Part shown: piece by piece, positions 27,513 through 40,280 of the stretch
How positions within the stretch are numbered: position 1 is the first letter of the stretch
Layout of the letters: each line of letters opens with the position of its first letter
Source of the DNA: Monomorium pharaonis
Lineage: Eukaryota > Arthropoda > Insecta > Hymenoptera > Formicidae
NCBI RefSeq assembly: GCF_013373865.1
Contig: NC_050476.1
Location: forward strand, 19,853,686-19,917,685
Direction: 5' to 3'
Length of the DNA stretch: 64,000 nucleotides
Position numbers and translations under genes: made by a program
Notes under the pieces: model-generated
The model's database searches: none
What the model saw: only the letters and a program-made list of their open reading frames with translations
What the model was told of the DNA's origin: nothing

Positions 27513-27749
27513 ATTTCTACCGAGGTAGATTAATTTTAATTTGTTTAACTTACTTGTTTATCTTTTTTTTAGTCTTTTAAAATTAAAAAAAATAATAAAA
27601 TTACAAAAAAATAAAATTACAAATAATTTTTCGATAGCTTAAATGATAAAAAATCATATAAGATAAAGACTCGTAGGCTCCTTTATTTTTCTCAAAAATT
27701 ATAAAAAAGTAAACTATATATATTAAGATTAATTTACATTGGTAGAAAT
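27513..27749. mobile_element. MITE-like element, family A, copy 1
   Basis: Terminal inverted repeats of about 27 bases: left 27513-27539, right 27723-27749, with 4 mismatches. The termini read ATTTCTACC followed by a GTAGATTAA- or GTAAATTAA-like segment. The interior is AT-rich with no ORF. The left half, including TTTAACTTACTTGTTTATC, resembles the element at 45.78 kb, so the two define one non-autonomous family. This copy is more decayed. Confidence 0.7.
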
Positions 27750-28358
27750 AAACATCAAGACTTGACTTCGAATTCCGATTAACTTAAACAGCGATTAAAT
27801 TATCATGCAATATTTGTATTACTTTGTTAAAATGGATTTATCTTTTTTCGTCCGGCATGAAAAGATTACATTAGGGACGCCGAATCAAGTAAGTGGAAAT
27901 TTCGCTGCAGGCAATTCTGCCGATTGAATTAAACTCCGATTAAGTTAATGAAAGTTTTGGCGAGACCGCTCTTGACGCTCAAGATCGACGAAACACACAA
28001 ACTGATAACCGCTGCGATACGTAAGATGAACCTTAACCCCGTAATAAGATAACCACTGTTAAATGCAAACAGTGAGCGAATTCATGACTTATTGTGGAAT
28101 ACATATTGCAAAATTACGTGACATAACGCCGTCGTTCGCTTGTCATTTGCGTTTTCAATTGTGCCTTATGATCTCTTTCGAAAAAAACCCCTATTTCCGA
28201 AGTTACACAAATCTCAATTTTGGATGACAGAATTTGTATAACTCCATTTGTACAAGATGAAAAAAGGTTTATAAGGAATGACAGAGTTTGAGAGAACTTG
28301 TTAAAAAATGATGTAACAGTCCAGAAATGACAAATTCGTTAATAGCGATTGAAACGTT

Positions 28359-28580
28359 TTATACACGGGAAAAAAAAGAACAGTTAATTTGACAAAATTT
28401 TTTAACCTGATTAAATTTCTGCAGTTTAAATATTAATGTATTTTAAACATATATATAAACACTTGAATTAAAGTTGCACTTCATGTATTTAAATTAAATA
28501 CTTCAATTGAGAAAGAAGAAATCTAATAAAGTTAAAAAAAAATTTTGTCAAATAAACTACTTTTTTCTCAGTGTGTAAAC
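28359..28580. mobile_element. MITE-like element, family B, copy 1
   Basis: An imperfect inverted repeat. The right end reads TTTTTTCTCAGTGTGTAAA and the left end is a diverged complement with a run of A. Subterminal segments (AATTTGACAAAATTTTTTAA on the left) pair with their counterparts on the right. It shares termini and subterminal GATTAAATTTCT with the element at 49.3 kb. No coding capacity. Confidence 0.65.
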
Positions 28581-28599
28581 AGTATGAATAGGAAACGAG

Positions 28600-29150
28600 C
28601 AGCTGTCATTGTATCGTAATTCATATATGTAACGAATCGAATCGCCGGTGTCTTGACAGCATAACGACGTCGCACGGGCTACGTTAGGTACGTATCCAGT
28701 GAGAGACAGAACAGAAATATATGCGTGCTATTTATATTTACAAATGCAGCGAGCTCCACGTGCGAGTCGTCGCGAGGAAACGCGAGGAGGGGAAGAGGGA
28801 GCAGGTCGGGAGGGTTCGGATGATCGCGAGAGCGTCAAGAGTCACAAGGGGTATCGCGAGAGTGTTGAACTGACGAATTTACTCACATATCGAAGTCCAC
28901 CGGTACGAGTGTCTCCTCGAATTCCGTCATCCTCGCGGCAGGTCGATCACAGCATTCTCTCGCACGTAATCCTGCGTAATCCTCGACGTCGGGACGCGAA
29001 TCCGAAAAACGTGCGTGGACAGGTCGACGTCGCCGTTACTTTTGAAAACAGTGTTTCATAAAGCGACCGCGCCATTCGTCGCGGCGCTCTCAGGTTTGCC
29101 AACTGCCAGCAAGCGCGCGGCGCCTCCAGGTCAGCCAACGTTGCCTACTG
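28600..29150. promoter_or_regulatory. CpG-rich block, function unknown
   Basis: GC-rich sequence with many CG dinucleotides, followed by a return to AT-rich DNA. Open frames on both strands (28699-29061 plus, 28947-29138 minus) look compositional. It could be a promoter of a noncoding RNA or an enhancer, and it lies 1.4 kb upstream of the dynein light chain gene. Confidence 0.25.
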
Positions 29151-30533
29151 AATGAACTAAAATATCACTAAAGCAGTGATTCTCGATGAGAGAGAACGTC
29201 GGGCAGAGTTTTTATTGTTGTGGACAAATTGGGGTGGACAAATAAAATGACGATTCTAATTATATAAGTAATTTGAGTCCTAATTATGGATTAAATTTGC
29301 AAAATTAAATGTTTTTCAGACATAAGTGTAATAAGAATTTTTTACATTCTTTAATTTATTTTGTAATTATGTATAATAATAAAAAATTCAATATATTGAA
29401 TAATATAAATATAAAATCACTTTCTTAATCATTGCCCACTGTGTTTTATTGCTGACACTTAGGAAAGAAAGTGGAAAGTTAAATTATATTAATTACTTTT
29501 TTAAACTCCTCTTTAATGATGAAGTCTTTAAATATTTGTTTAATTATTAATTCTTTGAAATTGCAGTTCAACATCATTTCTTTTAAAAGTAAAAATAACA
29601 TATGTAGTATTTTTTATTTTAAATGGAATATAAGAAACTTTTAAAAATATAATAATTTTGTAATTCTGAAATCTATACTGTAATTCAAATATTAGCTGAC
29701 CTTGCCAATAAAGCAAATAATATATTCGAATTGTTAGAAAAGTTATTGTAAGTAAAATGGCACTAAATTATTGGACACAAATTCTGTTACACAAGATGCT
29801 TATATCGATAAATTGTTAGCAGAAATATAACAAAAACTTTAATTGCTGCTTTACAAACCTTACCAGCCAAATTATCATCAGAAAACGAGTAAGGTCTACT
29901 AACTCATCAGTTGATTGCGTTTGATAACTCAATAATATTCTTAATTGCGCTATATATGTTGGTTTCATTTCTAAAACAAATAAATAAAAGTAAAAATAAC
30001 TCTGATGTCTCATACCAAAATCTTACGGAATAAAAAATCAAGATTCAAAATTAGCAAACTACTCCGAAAAAATATTAATTGTAAATATATTCTGTTGAAT
30101 TTCTTTCGGACAATCATCGGATTGAGAACCTTTGTCCTGAAGTACACCATATTAGGAATAATGGCAACCGGCGATATGACAGTCAGTGACAGTTCGGAGT
30201 TATCGTCTGTCTTTGGCTATATTTACAACAATTTATGAACGAATTGTCGCGCAGCAATATTATAAGATAATTCCAGTAAAAACGAACGCGATAGTGTGAT
30301 CAGGTTTTATTAACGCAATAAATTTAGAGTGAAACTTACGGTCTATATAGAAAATTAGAGACAATCGTAGGTTCTCTGTGATTTTCGAAATTTCGATTAC
30401 TTTTACCAGATTTCATAGTTTTTCTATTTTTCAACAGCACTAAACTGATAGTCATTCTTAATTGGATAAGTAATAAGCTGTGAGTTATTACGGAAATCGT
30501 TTTTGGTGTCCAAAACAATCTTTGGCTCTCGAG

Positions 30534-31746
30534 ATGGAGGATGCGCAAGAAGAGGTTAGTTAATATTTTTAGAAATGATTTCGATTAAACAGATCTTTGT
30601 GCGAATCTTTACGTTTCTCCATCAAATATAAAAATTGGAATTAGTGAATCAATAACTATGTCAATGGTTGGTCTAAAGTAATTTTAGAATATATATGCAG
30701 CATATGAATCCTAATCAATTGTAAAAAAATCATTAAAATAGATTTTTCTTATATCAGAGATTAATTCCAATTAACCAGATTTTTTAATGTTAAATAAAAT
30801 TTTGATATCTGTTTGGCCAAATCTTTAAGGGTAACAAGGGTGTGTTTTATTTAACGCTTGTAACCAGTTATCTCATCCTTATTATTTATTAAATATTAAA
30901 TATAAACAAATAACACTCACAACAGTTGCGAATGTTAAGTGGAATACCTTCTAAGTTGAATCAGTATACGAATCACATGAATAGAGGAGAAATTAAAATG
31001 CAGTCAGATCTGAATCTTTAATTAATTATTAATTTAACTATTTTCAGTTTTATATAGTTTAAGATTGTTTTTTGATGAATATTGTGATTAGTCAATTACA
31101 GTCAATTTTTATAAAAATACTCATTTTTTAAATACAATTGTAATTGGTCAATTTCTTATGTCTTAAAACTTAAATCTTTATTGTAGACTACGCCAAAAGC
31201 AGCTTGTTTTTTTGCCAGTTTCTAAAGATTAAGTTTTAACCTTATTTAAGAGTTTTTTATTTGTCAATTTTAAATATATTCTTGTCATTTTGTGTGAAAT
31301 AATTGTACTCTTATTATGATTCTAGTTACAATTTGTGGTTGATGATGTAAGTACCATTATTAAGGAGGCGATTGAAGTGTCAATAGGTGGCAATACATAT
31401 CAGCATAATAAAGTTAATCAATGGACATCGAACGTAGTAGAAGCATGTTTGGGAAATCTTACAAAGTTACAGAAGGCTTATAAATATATCGGTATGTAAG
31501 ACAAACTAATTAGGAAGATGTTATATTGACTTTTATTTTGAAACAATATCGTTTTTCTCATCTGCATTTTCCTCAATATCGAATTGTACATTTACAGTGA
31601 CTTGTACGATTATGCAGAAAAACGGGGCTGGACTTCATACAGCCAGTTCATGTTATTGGGATAATGCAACCGATGGCAGCTGCACAGTGCGTTGGGAAAA
31701 TAAAACCATGTATTGCATCGTATCGGTTTTCGGATTGGCCCTATAA
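30534..31746 (+). CDS. Dlc90F: Dynein light chain Tctex-type (DYNLT1 / Dlc90F ortholog)
   Basis: Light chain of cytoplasmic dynein. The Tctex dimer binds the dynein intermediate chain and links it to cargo. Three coding exons: 30534-30554, 31326-31491 and 31598-31746 (TAA at 31744-31746). Borders are GTTAGT/TTCTAG and GTATGT/TTACAG. The joined product has 111 residues, the usual family length. It starts MEDAQEE, continues with the family blocks VVDDVSTIIKEAI and YQHNKVNQW, and ends with the highly conserved block from TIMQKNGAGLHTASSCYWD to TVRWENKTMYCIVSVFG. The match to DYNLT1 is near-unambiguous over the whole length. The start ATG is in the expected place. It is convergent with the TEX14-like gene. 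Only the 5' UTR is undefined. Confidence 0.97.
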
Positions 31747-31834
31747 GTTTATCTAGCAAACTAAAATCTCAGACACTTGAAAAAAATACAATAATTTTGC
31801 AGTTATAAGATTTATAGCAAATGCTATTTTCAGA

Positions 31835-31840
31835 AATAAA
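31835..31840 (+). terminator. Polyadenylation signal of dynein light chain gene
   Basis: AATAAA lies 89 bases after the stop codon at 31746, the first canonical signal downstream. It predicts a short 3' UTR of about 110 bases. Confidence 0.65.
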
Positions 31841-32618
31841 ACTTTGTTTAAAAATTATTTGACATTTAATATTTTTGCACAGACTATGGAGATTATGAAA
31901 ATAAAAGAGCATAAATGATAGTGCTTTAAAGTAATTAACATAATGCAATGATTAATATATATGATGTAAATAAAATTAGGTATATTTTACACAGAATAGA
32001 TATGGTGATCTATTTGATTATATTTACTTTTATGAAAAATGATATTTTATCGAAATTATAGCTTCGACGAAAGATAAATGTCTGAAGATTGATAATTCTT
32101 ACATTATTGAGTTGTACACAGTTATGTACGTTAAACATAAAATGAGGTGTAATTAGAATCAGCAAATAATCGAAAATATACAAAATGTTCCAAAGAACAT
32201 GTAAACTTGTGAAAATATGTGAAAATACTTTTTTAATTTGACATTTATTTTTAATAAAATGATAATTAAATCAATTTTTATTGTCGAAGAAGGAATTAAC
32301 TAAGTTTATATATCTTTACAAGTTCTTAATTTATTTTATAATAATAAAGTAACTTTTTACTTGATGACATATAGTTATTCGATTATATATAATAAACATT
32401 TTGTATAATATTAGATTATTTGTCTTTCTATAAGTATAAATAAATAAGCAATTAGAATTAACGAATATTGTTAAATTAGATATTATTTTCATTAATCATA
32501 TAGTCAGAAGGGCAAAAAAATAAAACTATCAATTTTGTTATCAAAATAGAATAAATAAAAATAAATTATTTAAAAGGAGCAACAGGAGTTTGAACAAACA
32601 AACGTTGAATTTAAGAGT
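31841..32618. other. Convergent intergenic spacer
   Basis: AT-rich sequence between the 3' ends of the plus-strand dynein light chain and the minus-strand TEX14-like gene. It holds both 3' UTRs. No other feature is seen. A canonical AATAAA for the minus-strand gene was not found close to its stop. Confidence 0.6.
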
Positions 32619-35600
32619 TTACAATTCTGTAGTCTGAGGTCGACTTTCATCGTCACTGAAAACAATATCATCATTTAAGAGAATTAAATTGTAATTTAAT
32701 TTGCTTCCAAATTCATCGTCGATGTATATATCCTCGGTTGTACATTGGCTGCCTTGTATGTTCTGTAACAAAAATTGATTAATAATTTAATGTAAGTCAC
32801 TTATTTATGCAAAAGTTAAAAATAAAATTGAAAATTGTCTTATCTGCTTACCTTTTTACACATAGCCCTTGAAGTATATACCATTCCTAAATTATTTAAT
32901 CTTTCGGGTAAGGAACGTCTCCTTGGCGAGTCTTTTATTATTACATTGTTCGTAGCGTGTACATTAACATATTCTCTTTCGTCTGGTTTAATTTTCTGTA
33001 AGTTTGATGTAATCCCGTTTATAAACGATATTTCATTTCGATTCGTATCTTGCGAGTTTATTGACTGTTGACTATGCGCTAATGTTTCAGAGTCGAGTGA
33101 CGTTTTTGTAGTTATGGAACTGAATGTTTGGCTATTTATGAACGCTTCATTAAAAATTTGTTCATGTTTTGCGGCAGCTTCGTTATTAGTTTTTAAGTTT
33201 TTAACTTCATCTAGCCTTAGAAAACTTCCATTGCCAAGGGTCGATTTTTCGATAACTTTGATGTCTTGATCATTATATTTCGTTTCATACAGATTTTCAA
33301 ATACAGCTTCGTATTCTCGTACATTGTTCAGATCGAACTTAGAATTATAAATTTTTGAAGGTGTTGTCGATTGCACTATTTCCGTAGCACGATCAAGGGC
33401 ATCCTTCAAATTTCTTATGGATTGATTTGAAGTGGTTGAAACCTTTCTGAGCATGCTGCTGCTCTTGTCTCCTAGTGATGTTTTGTTATCTCCAGTACAA
33501 TTACCTTTAGTGACAATAGATAATAAATATTTTATTTACATCAGTAATATACGTATGTATATATAATACATAAATAAAATAAATTTTATATCAATGATAT
33601 AAAATTTTAAAAATTAAGTGTATTTTCTCGATTTACCTTCCTCCGCAATACCGATAGTATAAGTAGCATCAGCATTTTTTACATGTGGTACGGAACATTG
33701 TACTTTATCATCATCAGTTACAGAGGAGCTACTACGAATGGTTTGTTGTAACAGTAAGGAATTCTAAAAGTATGAAATAATATTAAACAAAATTTCTGAT
33801 AATACATGACGATATTAGAAATAATGTTATATATACTTTATTGTGCTCTGTACTGCTGCGTCCCATTCGTGACAAACAAATTTCTTTTTCTTTTCTCCAT
33901 AATGTTGATTCATAAAAGCTTTTGGCATCAGAATGCAAAACCCGAGGTTGCATTATTGCATGTTTAATGCTGGAAGGCATACCTGTGTATGGCACCTATG
34001 GCAGAAGAAGATAATGTATAAATAAATTATAATGTGTAAATAATTTAAGTTTTTATTTAAAGATTATTGTTTATCTTCATAAAATATTTATATTTATTTA
34101 ATTTTATATCTTTAAATTATGAGTTAAAATATAAAAATATATTTGAGAAATATTAATTTATTTATATAATATAAAATAAAACTTTATTTGAAATAAAATA
34201 CCTTCCGACGTGGCGTATATGATAATTTTGAAATAGCCCCGCCATATTCATTGGGTGATTTATTATATCTAGGCTCTATACCTGTTGTATGATTAGCTGG
34301 TTTACATGGTACATAATCGGGACTCTTATCTTGCAACAATAATGAACTCGTAGCTTTTGGACCTAATATACAAAATCACAAGTCAATTAAAATATTAAAA
34401 GATTTTTAAATTTAAAAAATTGTATAAAAAATTGAAAAAATTTAAATTTTTATATGCATTTAATATACATTTTCTTCATTTGTTTCAATAAAATTAGCGA
34501 TGTTTTCTATTTCAATCTCTCTCTCATTAACACTTAACGTCACATAAACAATAAGTTACATTTTGGTAAAATAACTTATAACAAAAATTTAATGTAACTA
34601 TTATTAAAAATATAAAAATGTTATATATTAATTTTACTTACTTGGATTGGAGAAAGTTGAAAAGGATGTCGAAAGAGTGTCACTTCCAAAAAAGAAATCT
34701 TCTCTTCTACTAGCTATCAGTTTTTTCAATCGTTTTATATTAGATCGTGCATCACTTTTCTCATCGAGGTCTTGCACTATATTTGAAATTTCTGTACAAC
34801 GAATGCAAGGAGTGGCAGTCTTCACTTCAATCATGGGACTCACAATACTATCATTGATTGCAGACACAGTTATCTTTTCAATATTATTTTTGGAATCCGA
34901 GTTTTTATTGTATTGCTCCTTTTTAGATTTAGGAAGTTGATTGGGTATAGATCTTTTCTCTGTCGTAGGGTGACATGATTGTCTAGTAAATGGTTTTTTG
35001 ATTAACATCTTATCTTGTGTCGGTGACATAGAAGACGCTTTTTGATACAATGTCTCATTATATAAAGGATCATTATTATTTCCGTTTTCATTAATATATG
35101 TGTCATTCTTCTCTTCTTCCTCGCATACCATCTTAAAACATTGAAAAAAATGTAAATAACAATATATCCTAATAAACGGTATAAAAAATTAATAATCGGA
35201 TAGAAGCTGCGCAATCTCTAAAGAATTATATTGTCAATGTAAATTTACCAATAGCCTGTGAAGTTTTCTTCCTATTTCGTCCATGTCTAACATTATCTTT
35301 GTCTCGTCAAGATGCAATCCAGCCTCTAGTAAGTTACGAAGGATCGATGGAACACTTTGTAAATTTATAATAGTATCTCGTTTTTGCATAATATGCTGCC
35401 GTTCTACATTTGATTGATCGTATCTATTCCACGGTACACTTCCTGAAATATTAAACAATGATTATTATAAAAATAGTAACTATTATCATTAATCATTTTG
35501 TTTCTTTTGTTTCATGTAATAAAATTTCAATATTTTATATTTTAGAAATATAATTTTTTAATTAAAAAGCAGGATATTAAAATTATACTTGCCTGTACAC

Positions 35601-37732
35601 ATTTCCCAGAGTAACAACATCAAACAGTAAACGTCGATTTTTTTATTGGGATTTAATCCATAATATATCGCCGGTGCTTGCCACTTGAAATTTTCTAGTC
35701 GTAAATATTTCTCGTAGTGATATTCTACGTGAATCTAAAAACAAAAGAAATAACAATAAATATCTTATTATTAAAAAATGTTAAAAATGTGATTACATTT
35801 CAACAAAAATTTTCTATCGAATTATACACATGAAAAATGTTTTATTTAATATAGTTCAAAAAATATATTGGGTAGTAGCTAATGTTTTTCGTTCGATCCA
35901 TATTTTTCCTTGCAATAAGATTTTTTCAATGTGATTTTACATTAAGAATCTATGTATATAGTCTTTATCATAGAAAATCTATCATATTTAATTGCGATTA
36001 TGATTAACGAGAGTTCCGCGTTCCAGACGGCGCGTGCGATTAACATCGACACGGTACAGCGAATTTATTCAGAAACGAACATTTTGTCGAAAACAATGCC
36101 GGTCATTTCCGTTGGTGAAACGCTCATGGGTGTGTCATGGAATCGCGGATATGACGCGATCTGTTTCATTATAGTCTATTTTACTATCTGTGAACTTTTT
36201 AAACCTGCTAGTGATCTTAAATCATACAAGTACATTTATTGTATGCGTAAGTTAATAGATAAAAATATGCATATTGTGTCTCATTAAAAATAGTATATTC
36301 AAGAATAATAAAGTTATTTAGAAAATGTTAAGTCACTTAAATTATATAACACAGTAACGTAAAAATATACAAAACAATCCATTATGTACATATTTGTCAT
36401 ATTTACTTAAAAATTCATTCAAAAATTCAAAAAATTTTATTTTTTTTAATTATTTAGGTCATTTATAAATAGATATTTCTATAAATTTCTATTTTAAAAC
36501 AAATAATGTAACTTTACGCGTGTAATAACTAATGTATTCTACTAGTATACTATTGAAAATAAAATTAATATACTAATACTTTAATGTTTTGAGAATACAA
36601 TGAAGCATAGAAAGCTTAAATTCCACATACCTTTTCAATGTCTCTAGCCAGTTCCCATCCACCAAGTTTGACGGTTGAATCGGATGCAAAATAAACGCAG
36701 TGCGAGCTAATCGCTGTATGAATATACCCTCGCATATGACAGTATTTCAATGCGTTCGCCAATTTTATGCCGATTTGCATGATTCCTTGTATATTTATTC
36801 GTTCGCCTTGCTCGTGCATGTAATTGTATAATGAGCAATCAATGGGTTCGAAGATGGAAACAAGGCCGTGCTCGTGTGTATATGTTGTGGCCATCAACAG
36901 CAATATATTAGGATGCCGAATTTCGCTGACAATAATAAATTGCAATCGTGTTATATAAATCACACAAGATATCTTAATTATGCCATTAAAAAAAATAAAT
37001 ACAATAATTTATCTTAATATAACATTCATTATAAATTATAAAAAGAATTACAAATAACAAATAGCAAATTTTTAAGGAAAAAGAGAAAATAAAAAGCATA
37101 ATAAAATATATAGGAATATAGTCATAAAAAATCAATTATAAGTATAAAATAAAAATAAAGATAAAAAATAAGGAGAAAAAACATTAATTATAAGAATATA
37201 TCAATAATTAGTAATACCTATAAACTTGAATTATATAAATGGTGTTACAAAAATAAATATCTGAAAATTCTAAAATAAGATATTTTTTACAATAATTATT
37301 CCAAAATTAGAAAACATACTATTTTAAAAATTAGTGATTTTTATGTGTCCTTTCTTTTATATGACTCATATACAAAGATAAAGTGGCTCTTACCTAAGGA
37401 TTTCCACATCTGCTCTTATCGCATCTCGGCATGATGGTAAAATGTGTCTCTTCAGTGTCACTTTGGTGTTGTGCCATTCTGCAGAAACTAACTCAAGACA
37501 TTTGGTCTCTGTGCCCGCAATACTTTCAATCTCGAATATTTCGGTAGCACGTATATGCGGGATACCCGGTATAAACTGTACATGCTTCCCCAGCTTTTGA
37601 TTGTCTTTTTGAGAGAACTGCTCGGCGTTCTGTTCCTTGGGCAGATAGGCAATCCAGTCCGGATCAGTAATGTCTCCGTTGGATGTTTGACAGTGATTCG
37701 CAAACTGTTGTATTAAATTTCGATAGTATTCA
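32619..37732 (-). CDS. TEX14: TEX14-like inactive protein kinase (core exons)
   Basis: Ten minus-strand exons: 37394-37732, 36631-36925, 35593-35734, 35249-35442, 34642-35131, 34202-34362, 33837-33995, 33637-33763, 32852-33504 and 32619-32762 (TAA at 32621-32619). Phases join into one 900-residue frame. The N-terminal third is kinase-like: VTLK (putative VAIK lysine), then HPNILLLMATT, SIFEPIDCSLYNYMHEQGE, and a degenerate catalytic loop (GYIHTAISSH where HRD is expected). There is no DFG (VKLGGWELA), APA replaces APE, and DVYCLMLLLWEM resembles helix F. The HPNILLLMA start and IH..ISS loop resemble vertebrate TEX14, a germ-cell intercellular-bridge and midbody pseudokinase. The C-terminal ~580 residues are Ser/Lys/Asn-rich and probably disordered, with no domain I recognise. 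Vertebrate TEX14's ankyrin repeats are not seen. The intron after 35593 uses a GC donor. The upstream exon is not certain; see 42540 and 48877. Pseudokinase status is seen; TEX14 identity is from recall. Confidence 0.8.
35443..35592 (-). other. GC-AG intron in the TEX14-like gene
   Basis: The upstream exon ends TGT ACA G, followed by GCAAGT, the consensus GC-type donor, and the acceptor is TATTTCAG before 35442. This junction gives EMCTGSVPWN, matching the kinase-fold pattern (WE-x4-G-x-x-PW). The only nearby GT donor, four bases further on, would shift the frame. The GC dinucleotide is therefore required for the open protein. Confidence 0.8.
36926..37393 (-). other. Intron of TEX14-like gene
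   Basis: A 468-base AT-rich intron between GTAAGA and TTGTCAG. It is the largest intron in the core of the gene; nothing else is seen in it. Confidence 0.8.
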
Positions 37733-40280
37733 CTGCATAAAGAAAAACACATCAAGATTAATCTATTAATTTCATTAGATGTATGTTGATTTAGTAAAAT
37801 AATCAAGAAATATTACTTATCAACAATAAAATATTCATAAATTATTTATTTTATTTTATTCATTTTATTCTATTACATTAAGCTTTAAAATGTTCAACAA
37901 TTTAATCAATATATAATTAAGAATGTATGTAAAAATACGTCACAAAATAAACAATCGTTTATAGAATTATAAATAAAATTAATTTAGTATCGTTAAATTT
38001 TAATCATGACGCGTCAGTTATTTTTTATTACTTTTTTTTCATTTTATAAAAATAAATAAAATTAAAACATACAAACATGTTCAATTAAACTTGCAAATTT
38101 TTATTGTCTCACCCTGGTGATACTTTCCACTTTAATTAAATAGTATAATGTAAAAATTATTGCATAAATAAAAATAATAACATTTCTTATATCATTTTCA
38201 ATTATCACACATACGTTGTAAAATCAGATTTTAAAGTCAGAGTGCCATTTTATTAGATCATATAATGTGAAATTGAGCAAACCAGTAAAATAATTAAGCA
38301 TGTGCAATAATAAATCAAAAGTTACATATTGATAATTCCATTATGTGACAATTGGTGTTAAACTTGTTATATTAATATATTACGTATTATTCTTATTCTA
38401 GCATTTACATTAAATAAAAGATTGTCGCTTTAGAATTTATTCGTTCGCAAAGATAACGTTTCATTAATTTACCGTAAATTACCGAGTTATACTGAAGACA
38501 TAGTTCATAATTACTTTTCACGGATTACAATAGGATAGCGAAACAGAGGGAAGTCGTCACGTCGAAGAGAGAAAAGTAGACACGCACCAGACACGATTGT
38601 TCGTACAACTGAATGTCGAAAACGAAATGCTCGTGGCAACGATCGTAGTACAAGCGCCAGTATCGCATCATGTTGATTATGCAAACGTGTGCGTACTAAC
38701 ATTTACAAGTTTTACAGTGTTATGCTACTAATGTAAACTGTTATGCGATTATCTGTATTGATAAACTTTTACGTTTTTATAAAAATAATATTTTTATCTT
38801 CTAAATATAAATATTTCTTTACAAAAGTGAAGAAAATAAGTACTAAGTAAATCTAATATAAAATAGGTAAAGCAAGAGTGGGTAATTAACAAGTTAAAAG
38901 TTAAACAAGATTAACAATTTTAAACAGATTATTTTTTAACTTTTTTTTCAGTTAAAAATTTACCTATGTAAAAGTAAAAGTATATTCCTACAAAAAATGT
39001 TATTTAACATATAAACCTAACATATAAACCTTTACAATTAAAATATTAAATTTATTAAAGTTATATTATAATTGTTTTGTTGTTTAATTTAAATTTGTAA
39101 AAATTATAATATTTTAACATAGCATAAATAATGCTTTTCAAAATTAATTTAATTTAAACTAATTCAACTTTTAACTAAGTTTTTTGTTCATTCAATTTTT
39201 AACGTAACTAAATCTTATAAGCCATATAATTTTAATGTAATTGAGTTTAATATTAATATATTCTAGTACAAAGCAAACTATAAACAGAAATGTTTTATAT
39301 TTCATAAAATTTCCATTTTTTAAATAAGAAATTTAATCTCTTATAGTCAGAAAAAATTTTTTTAAACTTAATAAAAGTGAAAATTAATCTGTAACTCAAA
39401 AATGAAAAAATCTGAAGAAAAAAGCTGCTTTCTAGTGAGAATCTAATTGCTAAGAGAATTTTATACAAGTTGATAATATACATATAAAAAAATTTAATGT
39501 CTAGAAAGTCAAATTAAGATACCATGAAATAAAATATTTAAACTAATCAGAAAATTTATGGCTGTGAAAGTATTATGTTTATGATTACATTATAATCAAG
39601 AATCAGAAGAATAATTAAAGACTATCAAATTTAATTAAACCTGATCCATTAAGTAAACTTAATGTCATTTCACACATAATAAATCTTCCAAGAATTTTCT
39701 TAGGTGTAAATGCAAATAAATTATATAAATTATTTTTAGTTCCTGATATTATTTTTTTCCTCAGAGACCTTGCAGAAAATTGATACCTGAAACAACGGGG
39801 TCCCGTAGCTGTCATAATTTTGAGGAATTCGAAACTTTTCACAATGAACAAATGACAAGTGACAAATCGAGCTAATCTCCGGCACCTTGCAGATTTTTGC
39901 ATAATCGTCGATCCGCTTGTAAAGCAAACCCAACCAAACGCAAAATCGGCGTCACGTGAATCGTCAACATTTGCAAAAAAACTATTTTTTTACTGTGGAA
40001 AAAAATGCATAATTAGTGTTGCCTCTACGCACAAAGGACAGTACCGAAACATTTGAAACCGATCTTGTAATACAGTGAACTTTATCAATTTACCAATTCA
40101 ATGTATTTGCGAGTATCTCGATGTCCCAACAAATCAAAAATATCAAGTAGAAATTGTCAGATACTCGAGCGAACCTATGCGAACCAGAGCACTGCGTGTT
40201 TACAATAGGTTCGTCCTCATTCCTGGAATACTTCCTTCGCGCTAATCCATTTTCACGAAAGAGGACATTGGGATACGTGA
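37733..40280. other. Upstream of TEX14-like core exons; no firm exon
   Basis: AT-rich, probably a 4.8-kb intron if the exon at 42540 is joined to 37732. A GC-richer patch at 38.5-38.7 kb has overlapping minus-strand frames. One ends with GAAAA before GTAATT and would be phase-compatible with 37732, but the donor is weak. Near 38,998-39,025 a short direct repeat of ACATATAAACCT occurs. Confidence 0.5.

Larger units (their letters stand above)
25991..30533. other. Intergenic between cnn and the dynein light chain
   Basis: Mostly AT-rich. It holds two MITE-like elements (27.5 and 28.4 kb) and CpG-richer patches at about 27.03-27.3 and 28.6-29.15 kb. No coding exon is recognised. The patch just before 30.5 kb must contain the promoter of the dynein light chain gene, but no core element stands out. 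Confidence 0.6.

Noticed and set aside
38511..38702. Minus-strand frames upstream of the TEX14-like core
   Set aside because: Phase could fit 37732, but the donor (GTAATT) is weak and several frames are open; the exon at 42540 is better supported.
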